From CAYSNP01 sp050945855 (GTDB taxonomy: Bacteria; Bacillota; Clostridia; Christensenellales; DTU072): a DNA stretch of 21,625 nt. Below the pieces are notes generated by a model. That model worked only from the letters and a program-made list of their open reading frames with translations. It made no database searches and had not been told where the DNA came from. The position numbers and the translations under genes are program-made. This document shows, one piece after another, positions 5,666-13,705 of the stretch (positions are counted from its first letter, which is position 1; every line of letters begins with the position of its first letter). The stretch spans positions 1 through 21,625 of the forward strand of contig JBMNTS010000019.1 in assembly GCA_050945855.1 (NCBI GenBank), read 5' to 3'.

Positions 5666-6865
5666 CTATTTGCAACTCTTAAAGAGTTTGTTGGTTTTGG
5701 CGTAGATTAGACCGCAGATGATTAACAGTATTCCGGAGACTAGAAGCATGGATTGTACGCTGACGATGTCCGCCAGCGGGCCTACAAACAGTATGGCCAC
5801 GGGCAGGGCACTTGAGGAGGCGATTTGAATGATTGAAAACACCCGCCCCAGCGCGTCCGGCTCGGTGATTTCCTGAACGTATACGGTTTCCGCGGTGGTA
5901 AGCATGGGCAAAAAGAAGCCCGCAAACCCCATAAGTATAAGATATATTATAAAATCCGGCGTGACGCCCATAAGCCCGAACGCCGTGCCGAACGCGACAA
6001 AACAAAGCGCCAGCACAAATATCTTATTTTTAAACTGCTTTTTTAAGGCGACGAAAACCCCGCCCGCAAGCGTTCCCGCCGTCCAGGCGATTTCGTTGGC
6101 GGTCAACCGCCATACTTCGCCCCCGAAAGTGCGTTCTATCAGCAGAGGGGTAAGCACTATGGCGGGAGTGGACAGGAAAAAAGCGATGGCGAAAAAAATG
6201 ATCAGATTCTTTAATTCGGGGTGTTTAAGCGCGTATTTCAGGCCTTCGCGAATATCGGAAAGCATGGAAACGGTGTTTTCCGCGCGCTGCTTTTCTACTT
6301 TTATCGCGCTCATTACGGCTATCGCGATGCTCGCGGTAACCACGTCCGACATAAAAGCCCAGACCAGACCGAGGGAACCCAAAACCACGCCTCCCAGCAC
6401 GGGGGCAAGCAGGAAACATACGGAAATCATGGTTTGATTGACGCCCTGGAGCTTGGTAAGCTTTTCCTTTGGCACGATTTGAGGGAAAACGGCGCTAACG
6501 GCGGGCATCTGGACTCCCGCGCCAAAAGAACGGATTGCCAAAACAATCAGCAGCAGGGACATATCCGTAAATCCCGTCCAATACGCAATGGCCAGCCCCA
6601 GAGTCGCCAGAGCGATAAAGCCGTCCGCCGCCATTATCAGATATTTGCGGTTGAATCTGTCAGCCAGCGCTCCGCCCCACAAGGAAATTATTATTTGAGG
6701 CAGGTTGGCGGATATTGTAGCCAGCATCATCCATAAACCCGAGGATGTTTCCAGCGTGATATGCCAAATTACCGCGTAACCTACCACGCCCGACCCTAGA
6801 AGAGAGATGTTTTGGCTGATTAAAAATAATAACGAGTTGGCTTTCCAATTTTTATTTGAAGTCAT
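5666..6865 (-). CDS. MFS transporter, drug/macrolide efflux-like (MefA/MFS_3 type)
   Basis: A 399-residue major facilitator protein with about 12 hydrophobic segments. Features of the family are the N-terminal membrane segment (NSLLFLISQNISLLGSGVVG), the cytoplasmic loop GGALADRFNRKYLI (motif A, GxxxDRxxRK) after the second or third helix, a basic central loop near residue 185, and a second-half loop, PDALGRVFSI, typical of MefA-like exporters. It probably exports a small amphipathic compound by proton antiport. The substrate is not predictable. The start at 6865 has AAGGATAA just upstream. The 21 extra in-frame codons from a TTG at 6928 lack an SD. It is transcribed away from the neighbouring membrane protein at 7140. 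Confidence 0.87.
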   Translation of the reverse strand: MTSNKNWKANSLLFLISQNISLLGSGVVGYAVIWHITLETSSGLWMMLATISANLPQIIISLWGGALADRFNRKYLIMAADGFIALATLGLAIAYWTGFTDMSLLLIVLAIRSFGAGVQMPAVSAVFPQIVPKEKLTKLQGVNQTMISVCFLLAPVLGGVVLGSLGLVWAFMSDVVTASIAIAVMSAIKVEKQRAENTVSMLSDIREGLKYALKHPELKNLIIFFAIAFFLSTPAIVLTPLLIERTFGGEVWRLTANEIAWTAGTLAGGVFVALKKQFKNKIFVLALCFVAFGTAFGLMGVTPDFIIYLILMGFAGFFLPMLTTAETVYVQEITEPDALGRVFSIIQIASSSALPVAILFVGPLADIVSVQSMLLVSGILLIICGLIYAKTNKLFKSCK

Positions 6866-7051
6866 AATTATCCTTTTGTCTTTATTATCCGCAAAAGCCG
6901 CAGAAAGCATATACGCCTTTAATACCAAACGCCGCTTTTATATTGCGAAAATCAAGAACAGTTTTGTCCATGCAGCCCTGAAATTATATAGTTGAAATAA
7001 TAAAAATATCCCTCCCATATTAATTATGCCGGGCGCAGAACAACATAAATT

Positions 7052-7080
7052 ATTCTAGCGGTTATTTGGGGCAGTGTCAA
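7052..7080 (-). promoter_or_regulatory. Promoter of the MFS transporter gene, with long leader
   Basis: On the minus strand: TTGACA (7075-7080), 17-bp spacer, TAGAAT (7052-7057). The leader to the ATG at 6865 would be about 180 nt, long enough for an attenuation element, though I see no known riboswitch. Just upstream, a dyad (7082-7095 with 7109-7120, AATTTGCAGA/TCTGCAAATT) lies between the two divergent genes and could be an operator. Confidence 0.65.
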
Positions 7081-7139
7081 TAATTTGCAGAGACCCGCAG
7101 CGCAAAAAGGTCTGCAAATTGCTTAATTAGCTACTGTTC

Positions 7140-7754
7140 TTGGCTTTTCAAAAACAATTTAACAGCTTTGTGAAGAATACGCAAATACATATTCTGGCAA
7201 GAACGTCGTTTGCCGCCGCGTTCCAATTCGGCCTTGCCGGGTTGGGGATAACCATTGTATCCGTCTACCGCAGGGAAAGCTTTTGCTCACACGGCCTAAA
7301 ATTTAAAAACACATTAAAATCCATCGGGTTATGCGTATTGTGCTTTGTTCCATATATCATTTTTTCCGCGGTAACCGGGCAGATAGAAAGCTATTTGCCT
7401 TTTCAGAACGTTTGGATGACAAGGGGCGCGCTGGCAAGCGGATTCCCAAATAATGTGATAGCCATGACAATTATCACATTGGCGTGGGGTTTTTTTGAAG
7501 GCTTCAACTATGTGGTAATCAGCGATAAAATCAATAAGCGATTCCCCTCCAAAAGCAAGCTGCTCAATTGGGGCGCTATTGCTTGCGCGGTTATGTGCGT
7601 TTTAATACACGGTATGATAGGCGTAACCCTGGAAGGCGTCATAGAAATGCTTGCCGTAATGATTATTATTTACGGCATGCTGCTGGTAAAAGAAAGCACC
7701 GGAAACGCCTGGGGATGCGTGTTTATCTTTGTTTTTATTTGGAACGCCTTCTAA
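7140..7754 (+). CDS. Polytopic membrane protein, CPBP/Abi-like, probably 5'-truncated
   Basis: A 204-codon frame rich in membrane segments (roughly residues 22-42, 59-82, 103-125, 143-160, 163-182 and 189-203). The segment WGFFEGFNYVVISDKINKRF followed by a helix with HGMIGV recalls CPBP-family intramembrane proteases, where an EE-x3-R motif and later His residues bind metal. The EExxxR motif is not present in recognisable form, so activity is doubtful. The only in-frame start near the 5' end is a TTG at 7140 without SD, ten nucleotides after a TAG, and the first Met codon is about 90 residues in. The true N-terminus therefore looks lost. It may be a decaying gene or a diverged relative. Confidence 0.55.
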   Translation: MAFQKQFNSFVKNTQIHILARTSFAAAFQFGLAGLGITIVSVYRRESFCSHGLKFKNTLKSIGLCVLCFVPYIIFSAVTGQIESYLPFQNVWMTRGALASGFPNNVIAMTIITLAWGFFEGFNYVVISDKINKRFPSKSKLLNWGAIACAVMCVLIHGMIGVTLEGVIEMLAVMIIIYGMLLVKESTGNAWGCVFIFVFIWNAF

Positions 7755-7842
7755 CTAAAATCAATCTTCTCGCTACGACAAACAGACCTGACTTTTTGCA
7801 TTAGCGCAGTATTGCTTTTGCAAAATAAATCATTGAACTCCC

Positions 7843-8312
7843 ATACAATTATTCTTGTGCGGAAAAAACCTTCTTTACGCCTGAATAGGGTCAAAAGCAG
7901 TCAAAAATAAGTTTCAAACAAATTTTCTTGTGGGAGGCGGCATAATTGTAAGTCAAAATAATCAAACGGGAATCATACAAGTATTCTTGTTCGGGACAGA
8001 AAGGTCTTTGCCGGTGCTTACTTATACAATTACGGACGATTTGCTGCTGCTTACAAAATGCATACAAGTATTCTTGTGCGATAGGAAAGCTTTTGCCGGT
8101 GCGTGCCATACAATTATACTTGTATATTGATTTGCTGTTGCTTGCAAAGTGCATACAAGTATTATTATGCAGAGTAGCAGAGGCGTATCAAAAAACGCCT
8201 ATTTGCGCCTCCTTCGAAAAAGGTTAAAGGCAGCTAATAAGGGAGAATTCAAACAATATTCTTGTGCGAGCGAAGCATTGTCGAGGCTTGCCGTACAATT
8301 ATTCTTGTGCGG
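7843..8312. repeat. Field of degenerate ACAAGTATTCTTGT-type repeats
   Basis: A short dyad, ACAA(G/T)TATTCTTGT, usually preceded by CAT or CGT and often followed by GCG, recurs near 7845, 7917 (variant), 7977, 8064, 8110 (variant), 8155 (variant), 8250 (variant) and 8293. The 5-bp arms ACAAG/CTTGT flank a TATT loop. The stretch from 7755 to 8388 has no credible gene: its open frames merely translate the repeats. A further copy lies about 2.2 kb away at 10547, among the parS-like sites. Confidence 0.75.
7974..8151. repeat. Imperfect tandem duplication of an 87-91-bp unit
   Basis: Unit A (7974-8060) and unit B (8061-8151) share CATACAAGTATTCTTGT at the start, GCCGGTGC in the middle, ATACAATTA after it, and a GATTTGCTG..GCTT(A/G)CAAA end. 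A third copy begins at 8152 and soon diverges. The units are too long and too alike throughout to be CRISPR repeat-spacer units. Confidence 0.75.
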
Positions 8313-8341
8313 GAGAAAGGGGGAATATGTTCAATTGGCGC

Positions 8342-8370
8342 TTGTCCAAAATTATCGGATGTGCTATAAT
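8342..8370 (+). promoter_or_regulatory. Promoter of the GH31-like gene
   Basis: TTGTCC (8342-8347), 17-bp spacer, TATAAT (8365-8370). Transcription would start near 8377, only about 12 nt before the ATG at 8389. Confidence 0.65.
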
Positions 8371-8388
8371 GGACGGGGGTTTTAAAGG

Positions 8389-10197
8389 ATGAAACTGATA
8401 GATAGGTTAAGAAACAGAAAGAATAATGCGGAAACCGTGCAAGAGCAAAAGAGTATCCCTTTAATCGTGGACAGGCAAGGGAAATCCTTTAGCGTGTCCA
8501 TAGCCAAGAGGACTTATATTGAGCATACTTCCAAAATGCCTTTTATTACACTGTATCGAGGGGTATTCAGACCTGCGCAGAAGGGCAAACGGGTGGTTGT
8601 TGAGGACAGAGAGAGAAAAACCGTAAAACTCGAACTGCAATCCCTTGAAAAGACTGATGAAGGATATATTTTGGGTTTCGCGTCCAGAGGCTACAGCGTT
8701 CAGATAAAGCTGGAAGAGGCAGAGCACGGTTTTATCTTGTCCGCATACAGCGATAACCAATTTGAGAAAATCAGATTCACTTTTTGCAGAGACAAAAGGG
8801 AGAGGCTTATAGGTCTGGGCGATACAAAGGCCGATAATCTTATGAATACGTCTGTTATAAGCTACCCTTTGGAGGCAACGGAAACTTCGGGCATATTGAA
8901 TACCTTTGCCAGAAAAGACACAAGGCAAATTGAATCATTATCCGCTTCGGACGTAATACTTTCCTCTCAGAATTACCTTATTCTGGTAAACGAACCGCTT
9001 TTCAGGGCGGTATTTGAGCAAGACCGCTTTCATATTGTCTGCCCAAAAGCTCCGCAAAACATCCGGTTTTTCGTCAACGCCGATTATTCCTCTCTTTTTG
9101 GGCAGTCAAGCTCAATCCGTCCCAACGGTCAAGAGCTGCCGGCAAGGCTGCAGGAAGGCATTGTTGTCACCGAAAGAATAAAAGAGCTCGAAAGGAGCCT
9201 GAAAACGCTCAATGTCAATAAAATTCCCGCCTGCACCACCTTGATCAGGGACGCGGATTGGAATGACGCCGATTTAGACTTAATGGAAAAGGCGGCCACA
9301 AGATGGGGGCATCGCCTAATTTTGCGCGTTTCTCCATATATCGCAGAGGGCGACAAGGATTACGACGAATTTGTCAAGAACAATCTTGTTATCAAGGACA
9401 GCAAGGAAAAGGTCATTTGTTTTAAGTATGAAGGCAAAAAGCGCGCTTATATCGATTTGACCCGCCCCACGGCCATTCAATATTATAAGGAAAAGCTGAA
9501 CAACGCGCTGAAATGCAGCAAGGTTATAGGCTTTTTGGCCGAATGTCCGCATCTTATTCCCTTGAACGCGTGCTGCAAGGAGGAATCTCCGGCACATCTC
9601 AGAAGCATTTGGCTTAAACTGTTTCAAAAGGCGGTAAGCGAAACGCTTGCCGACAGGGAAGAGAGCGTATTGTTGTTAAGAGGAGCAACTTCCCAATCAA
9701 ATAATTACGGCGTTGTCATTGCGGAAGCAAAGGAAGAAAAGTCGCCGGCGCAAACCGCCGCAGACCTTATCAAATCTATGCTTTCTCTAAGCGCCTCCGG
9801 CGCAGGGCTCACCTTAATGATAATAGGCGACAACGACGCAAAACTTTCACAAGACTCCTTCAAAACGCAGACCAAGCTCGCAAGCGTTTTGCCTGTTATG
9901 ATTTTTGGCGAAAACGCCACAAAACTGCTGGTAAAGCAAAAAGCTTATGTACAAAAAGTGATCAAGCAAAGGATCGCAATCCTTACACAAATAAACAACC
10001 AGCTTGAGCTTGCAAGGATTGGCATACCGCCAATCGCCCCCGAATTTGTCTTTACCGACAAAGACGACAACTTTACATACAAGGACGAGAAGGACAATAT
10101 TGTTTGTTTTGGGGAAAAAATTAAAGTTTTGTATAATAATCTCCACAATATTGTCAATTATAAGGACGGCGACAAGTGGAGGCGTCTGCTGTTATGA
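8389..10197 (+). CDS. GH31-like glycoside hydrolase family protein, probable pseudoenzyme
   Basis: This 602-residue cytoplasmic protein follows the order of GH31 alpha-glycosidases, closest from memory to the YihQ/sulfoquinovosidase group. It has an N-terminal beta region ending in IGLGD (residues 141-145), a barrel strand at RLILRVSPYI (309-318), then YIDLTRPTAIQYY (354-366) in the place of D-x-TNP-x-A-x-x-WW, and VIGFLAECPHLIP (379-391). The position of the catalytic nucleophile Asp (GWMADFGEYLP in YihQ) holds Glu385, and the usual G-E after it is P-H. The WAGD acid/base segment is replaced by IAEA (444-447). The following SLSASGAGLTLMIIGD corresponds to the usual SLAMTGHGLHHSDIGG. Active-site residues thus seem lost while the fold is kept. 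The frame is intact and well expressed-looking, with its own promoter, so it is not simply decayed. Its end abuts a parS-like site. Confidence 0.68.
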   Translation: MKLIDRLRNRKNNAETVQEQKSIPLIVDRQGKSFSVSIAKRTYIEHTSKMPFITLYRGVFRPAQKGKRVVVEDRERKTVKLELQSLEKTDEGYILGFASRGYSVQIKLEEAEHGFILSAYSDNQFEKIRFTFCRDKRERLIGLGDTKADNLMNTSVISYPLEATETSGILNTFARKDTRQIESLSASDVILSSQNYLILVNEPLFRAVFEQDRFHIVCPKAPQNIRFFVNADYSSLFGQSSSIRPNGQELPARLQEGIVVTERIKELERSLKTLNVNKIPACTTLIRDADWNDADLDLMEKAATRWGHRLILRVSPYIAEGDKDYDEFVKNNLVIKDSKEKVICFKYEGKKRAYIDLTRPTAIQYYKEKLNNALKCSKVIGFLAECPHLIPLNACCKEESPAHLRSIWLKLFQKAVSETLADREESVLLLRGATSQSNNYGVVIAEAKEEKSPAQTAADLIKSMLSLSASGAGLTLMIIGDNDAKLSQDSFKTQTKLASVLPVMIFGENATKLLVKQKAYVQKVIKQRIAILTQINNQLELARIGIPPIAPEFVFTDKDDNFTYKDEKDNIVCFGEKIKVLYNNLHNIVNYKDGDKWRRLLL

Positions 10198-10200
10198 TTT

Positions 10201-10216
10201 TGTTCAACGTGAAACA
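10201..10216 (+). other. parS-like site 1
   Basis: TGTTCAACGTGAAACA differs at one position from the Bacillus-type parS consensus TGTTNCACGTGAAACA. It begins 3 nt after the stop codon of the GH31-like gene and is the exact reverse complement of site 2. ParB/Spo0J would bind here for origin segregation. Confidence 0.72.
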
Positions 10217-10291
10217 AAACCTTGACAAGGGACAGTGATAGCAAATGCTGTTTGTTTCCGTGTTACAAATAAATATTTTATATTTTGTACC

Positions 10292-10318
10292 AAGCTGAAC
10301 AGAACTGTTCAGCTTTTT
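10292..10318 (+). terminator. Intrinsic terminator downstream of the GH31-like gene
   Basis: AAGCTGAACA (10292-10301), loop GAAC, TGTTCAGCTT (10306-10315), then a T run to 10318. The 10-bp perfect stem with T tract is a textbook terminator 95 nt after the stop codon. parS-like site 1 lies between the gene and the terminator. Confidence 0.85.
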
Positions 10319-10480
10319 CATGCGGCTACAAAATGGACGTTTAAAGCACTTGCACGATATAGTGTTTCTTGATTGAGAAATATAGATAATTCAATAAATA
10401 AGGCATCATTGCCAAAAAATACATGCTTTCGGGAAAATTGCTGTCCGCAGGCTATCAGGTGCGATGTTACAAATTTAATT

Positions 10481-10496
10481 TGTTTCACGTTGAACA
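10481..10496 (-). other. parS-like site 2
   Basis: TGTTTCACGTTGAACA is the exact reverse complement of site 1. It sits within a wider palindromic context (ACAAATTTAATTTGT just to the left and ACAAATTT to the right). Confidence 0.72.
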
Positions 10497-10912
10497 AATT
10501 TCATATATCGGCTACAGATTCTGTAACAAGCACGGAAAAACATGCATACAATTATTCTTGTATGGGTTATGAGGGTGCGGGACATGGACTGAGTAATGGT
10601 AACGCTTCCGGCGCTCGTTTGCATATTGTTGTGCGAAAATCGGGCGCATACATCTTTTGCGCAAGGGCGCTACATTGATAAAGGGGTATGGACTACCAAA
10701 AGGGTTGGGCGAAAGCAAACGTCGCTTTAAACGAGTCTATTGCTTATTAAAAAGGTGCTTTGTGTTTAACCAACGGGGCGGACGGTGAGGAACGGCCGTT
10801 CGCAAGCGCGTCAGCAATCGCTCCGGGTTGCCCCGCACCATGCGCCATTACGGCGGACGGCAATGCTTGAGGGCTCTTCCTCTATGGGCTTTTGTAGCCT
10901 AAATCCGCGATT

Positions 10913-10928
10913 TGTTCCACGTGGAACG
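10913..10928 (+). other. parS-like site 3
   Basis: TGTTCCACGTGGAACG contains the perfect 14-bp palindrome GTTCCACGTGGAAC, the core of the parS sequence known from Pseudomonas and other bacteria. Confidence 0.82.
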
Positions 10929-11119
10929 CAGTCAGATTGTTTAGATTTTCAGGCAACGGTATTTTTTGCCATACTTAAGTAGTAATTTCGGTGATTTTGT
11001 CGGAGCAAAGAATGCTGCCGTCATTTGCGAAAATTTGCAGATTTTGCGCGGATTTCGTTGCTTTTGTCAATATTTTTGCTGCTGTGCATTATATACAAGT
11101 TAATAAATATTCGTATAAT

Positions 11120-11135
11120 TGTTCCACGTGGAACT
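11120..11135 (+). other. parS-like site 4
   Basis: TGTTCCACGTGGAACT again contains the perfect palindrome GTTCCACGTGGAAC. It lies 207 bp from site 3 and about 130 bp past the end of the repeat-protein gene. Confidence 0.82.
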
Positions 11136-11267
11136 TGTGTGCTTTTTACCTCTTTCTCCGCTCTTCCGCCTTTTTTGCCTGATTTTTATTGCGGTTTTTG
11201 TAGCCGAAACCCGGTTACAGATTGGTTTTGGACAAGCAGAGGGTATTCTTGTCGCTGGATAATGTGT

Positions 11268-13532
11268 CTATGGGCCTCCAGGTCCGCCTGTGGGATAGGT
11301 ATCTATCAGGCCTTGTATGGTTTTATCAAGCAAACCCTCGGGCACATTGCTTACGATGCCCGCGTCTTGCAACTCGCCTAAGGTCTTGGTGGTAAGGGCT
11401 GCGGTCATTGCGGCGGGCAAGTCGTTTATTTTTGTTTCGGGGTCGATTAACGCCAGCGCGCCTGTGGTCTGGTCCGGGTAAAGCTCGCCCACTGTCAAAT
11501 CTGCTATCGCCTCGCTGAGGCCGCCTATTTTGGTGCCTCTTTCGCTCAGCGCTCTAAGCATCGCGGGGCTGTTTTCGTCTATTGTTATCATATCGCTGAG
11601 CAAGCAATCGTTAATGGCCGCGGGAAGGTTTGTGCCCAGATGGCTTACGGGACTGTCTTTGAGCGCGATTAAAATGGCGTGGCTTTTGGGAGGGTCGCCC
11701 GCCTCCACGGGGTCCTCTTCAATAATCAGCACCGCATCTCCCAGCGTCATTGCGTCTATGGCTACGCCGATTTCGCCAAATGTTTTTTCGCCCAGATAAT
11801 TCCAAATATGAGTGTTGCCTTGCTCGATTAAATCGGACAGCTTTGTGGCTTGTATGGTTTCGTCCACGCCGGGGTGAACTATGCCTCCCTCGTCGGTGTA
11901 GGTCTGCAGCGGGCTGTCTTTTAGCGCCTGCAGGAATTTGCTGGAAGGGGTAAGCTCGGGATTTTCCGCCGCCTGCTCATCCGTCACTATGTCTATCATC
12001 TGAGAAAGGGTAAGTATCCTGGCGGTATCGTCTATGCCCTTATGCACCACTCCGTGCTCGTCTGTATATGTCTCCAGTGTCGCGCCCGCCAAAGACTGCA
12101 TAATACGCGAGGATTCCTCGCCTATCTCTATAATGCCGGAGAGGGGCAGCGTCTTGATTGTATCCTCTATGCCTAACACAGTAACGTCATCAGATTGGTC
12201 TTCCGGGGTGCCGTTATCGTCAATATGGGTATCCAAACCCGCGTCTCTGATAGACCTCATAAGCACCGTGCTGTTCTCGTCTATCTTAACGATATTGCCG
12301 ATGCGCATCTTTTTTATGGCGTCGTCAATGCCTGCCAGCGTGGTTTCGTTATCGCGGAAATATTTCATTACCTCGCTGCTTTCTTCGGTCACGGCGACAA
12401 GGTCCGCGATTTTTATGCCCTTGATGGAGGCGTCCGCCTCCGGACCGCCCAGCTCTCCAACTTTGGTTTCCTTCAGCGCGATAAGAGCGGCGTTGCTGTT
12501 TTCGTCGATTTCAATGATTTCGCCCAAGGTCATATCGTTAATAATGCCATCCATATCGTTCATCAGGTCGCCCAGGGTGACATCCTTGAGATTTAATAAA
12601 AACGGGCTGGAAAGCTCTCTTGGTTCATACCCCTCCAGGCTGCCGTGCTCCGCCTCATAGGCAGCCGCGTCCGCGTCCAGATCCTCCTGGGTGACGACTT
12701 TGGTCATCTCTTTCATAGTGATTTCCTGCAGCAGCGCGTCCATATTATCCATCATATCGCCCAAGGTGACCGTCTTTCTTTTGAAGGTCTGCATAATGGG
12801 GCTGGAGGGAGTAAGGGGAGCAAACCCGTCCAGACTGCCGTGCTCCGACATATAATCCTGCTCCGCCTGCGCGGCTTCCTCGTCGGTGACAATTTTCGTG
12901 AGCTCCTCCAGCTTCATTTCCCTGATAATGGACTCCATGCCGTTGCTTAAGTCGTCAATCTTCGTGTCTTTCAATTTTATAAGGATAGGATTGGAGGCGT
13001 CCTCGCCCTCCGTCGTTATCTTGACAAAATCGCCCAACACGAAATCCCCCAGATTTTCAAAAGCCTGCAAGGCGGGGGTATTGAGTACGTCTTCTCTGGA
13101 AAACAGGGGTAAATCGGGCGGAGTAATGCCGAAAGCATTGAAAAATCCGCCTAATGTAAAAGCGTTGGACAAGTCCTCGGTCAGGTTGGAGAGCCTGCTT
13201 GCCCTAAGCGTTTCCGGGGCGATTCCGGTAAAAGAGGATATTTTTTCCACAAGACCGGACACGCCGAGAGCCGCCTCAACGTCCGAGAGTACAGAGCCCT
13301 GAACATTGGTGATGGCGGCGAAAATATCCATACCGTAATTAAGTATGCTTTTTCCTTTAGCTTCTTCGGTAAACTCAAAAGGAAGCTTGTCGCCCGCCCT
13401 GTCAGACAATTCCCCCACCATACCGTCTTTTGTAAGCAACAGGAACCCTCCGAAGGCGATGCCCCCGAAAGTAAGTACCACGCCTAAAATTATTCCCAAG
13501 AAGAGCGTTACTGCTTTTCCGCATCCTTTCAT
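11268..13532 (-). CDS. Membrane-anchored protein built of 11-12 degenerate repeats, unknown function
   Basis: I do not recognise this 754-residue protein. Residues about 7-34 form one hydrophobic helix after a short basic start (MKGCGK), so it is probably anchored with its long C-terminal part outside. A non-repetitive region follows to about residue 145. From there, units of about 35-60 residues follow the pattern S-S/N-x-h-h-x-x-L-K-D-T-x-h-x-x-L, then x-x-x-I-x-x-M-T-L-G-E-h-h-x-I-D-E-N. Clear examples are SSPFLLNLKDVTLGDLMNDM and SHAILIALKDSPVSHLG. Longer units insert EHGSL(D/E)G(F/Y) or YTDE(H/G)G(V/I)VH. The protein is very acidic and ends in PTGGPGGP. It has no sortase signal. The start at 13532 has GGAG 8-9 nt upstream; the 16 codons before it do not. 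Confidence 0.8.
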   Translation of the reverse strand: MKGCGKAVTLFLGIILGVVLTFGGIAFGGFLLLTKDGMVGELSDRAGDKLPFEFTEEAKGKSILNYGMDIFAAITNVQGSVLSDVEAALGVSGLVEKISSFTGIAPETLRASRLSNLTEDLSNAFTLGGFFNAFGITPPDLPLFSREDVLNTPALQAFENLGDFVLGDFVKITTEGEDASNPILIKLKDTKIDDLSNGMESIIREMKLEELTKIVTDEEAAQAEQDYMSEHGSLDGFAPLTPSSPIMQTFKRKTVTLGDMMDNMDALLQEITMKEMTKVVTQEDLDADAAAYEAEHGSLEGYEPRELSSPFLLNLKDVTLGDLMNDMDGIINDMTLGEIIEIDENSNAALIALKETKVGELGGPEADASIKGIKIADLVAVTEESSEVMKYFRDNETTLAGIDDAIKKMRIGNIVKIDENSTVLMRSIRDAGLDTHIDDNGTPEDQSDDVTVLGIEDTIKTLPLSGIIEIGEESSRIMQSLAGATLETYTDEHGVVHKGIDDTARILTLSQMIDIVTDEQAAENPELTPSSKFLQALKDSPLQTYTDEGGIVHPGVDETIQATKLSDLIEQGNTHIWNYLGEKTFGEIGVAIDAMTLGDAVLIIEEDPVEAGDPPKSHAILIALKDSPVSHLGTNLPAAINDCLLSDMITIDENSPAMLRALSERGTKIGGLSEAIADLTVGELYPDQTTGALALIDPETKINDLPAAMTAALTTKTLGELQDAGIVSNVPEGLLDKTIQGLIDTYPTGGPGGP

Positions 13533-13571
13533 TGTTGTATACTCCAAAAAAATTAGGATTGTTATAATATA

Positions 13572-13599
13572 ATTATACAATAAATATATGTAAAGTCAA
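13572..13599 (-). promoter_or_regulatory. Promoter of the repeat-protein gene
   Basis: On the minus strand: TTGACT (13594-13599), 16-bp spacer, TATAAT (13572-13577). It is divergent from the mnmG promoter 71 bp away. Confidence 0.7.
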
Positions 13600-13669
13600 T
13601 CCCAAACGGTTTTTTACATTATTTACATATAAAAAAGGGGGGAATCAGCCCTAATTAACGCAAAATTGT

Positions 13670-13698
13670 TTGACTACGGGGTATGCGTCTAGTAAAAT
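13670..13698 (+). promoter_or_regulatory. mnmG promoter, placed for a leaderless transcript
   Basis: TTGACT (13670-13675), 17-bp spacer, TAAAAT (13693-13698). The usual start 7 nt past the -10 box falls at 13705-13706, that is, on the A of the mnmG ATG. No SD precedes that ATG. Confidence 0.7.
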
Positions 13699-13705
13699 TA
13701 TTGCG

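Larger units (their letters stand above)
10319..11267. other. Gene-free stretch carrying parS-like sites and a CGGCTACAAAA motif
   Basis: No frame in this stretch has both an SD and protein-like composition. Besides parS-like sites 2-4 it holds a short motif, CGGCTACAAAA or close to it, at 10323-10333 and 10509-10519, and in inverse orientation at about 10889-10907 (TTTGTAGCCTAAATCCG) and 11195-11214 (TTTGTAGCCGAAACCCG). One copy of the ACAATTATTCTTGT repeat is at 10547-10562, and there is a GC-rich patch at 10775-10860 with two GCGGACGG words. I see no RNA gene. Confidence 0.6.

Noticed and set aside
7891..8154. 87-codon minus-strand frame with a repeated QEYLY peptide
   Set aside because: The repeated peptide is simply the translation of the ACAAGTATTCTTGT repeats.
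7974..8160. A CRISPR array suggested by regularly spaced CATACAAGTATTCTTGT copies
   Set aside because: The intervening sequences are similar to each other rather than unique, and the period is 87-91 bp. It is a tandem duplication.
11025..11381. 118-codon plus-strand frame
   Set aside because: It crosses parS-like site 4 and the 3' end of the repeat-protein gene, has no SD and is low-complexity hydrophobic.
13670..13705. Upstream TTG start for mnmG
   Set aside because: It lies within the -35 box, and the extra residues are not part of the conserved MnmG N-terminus.
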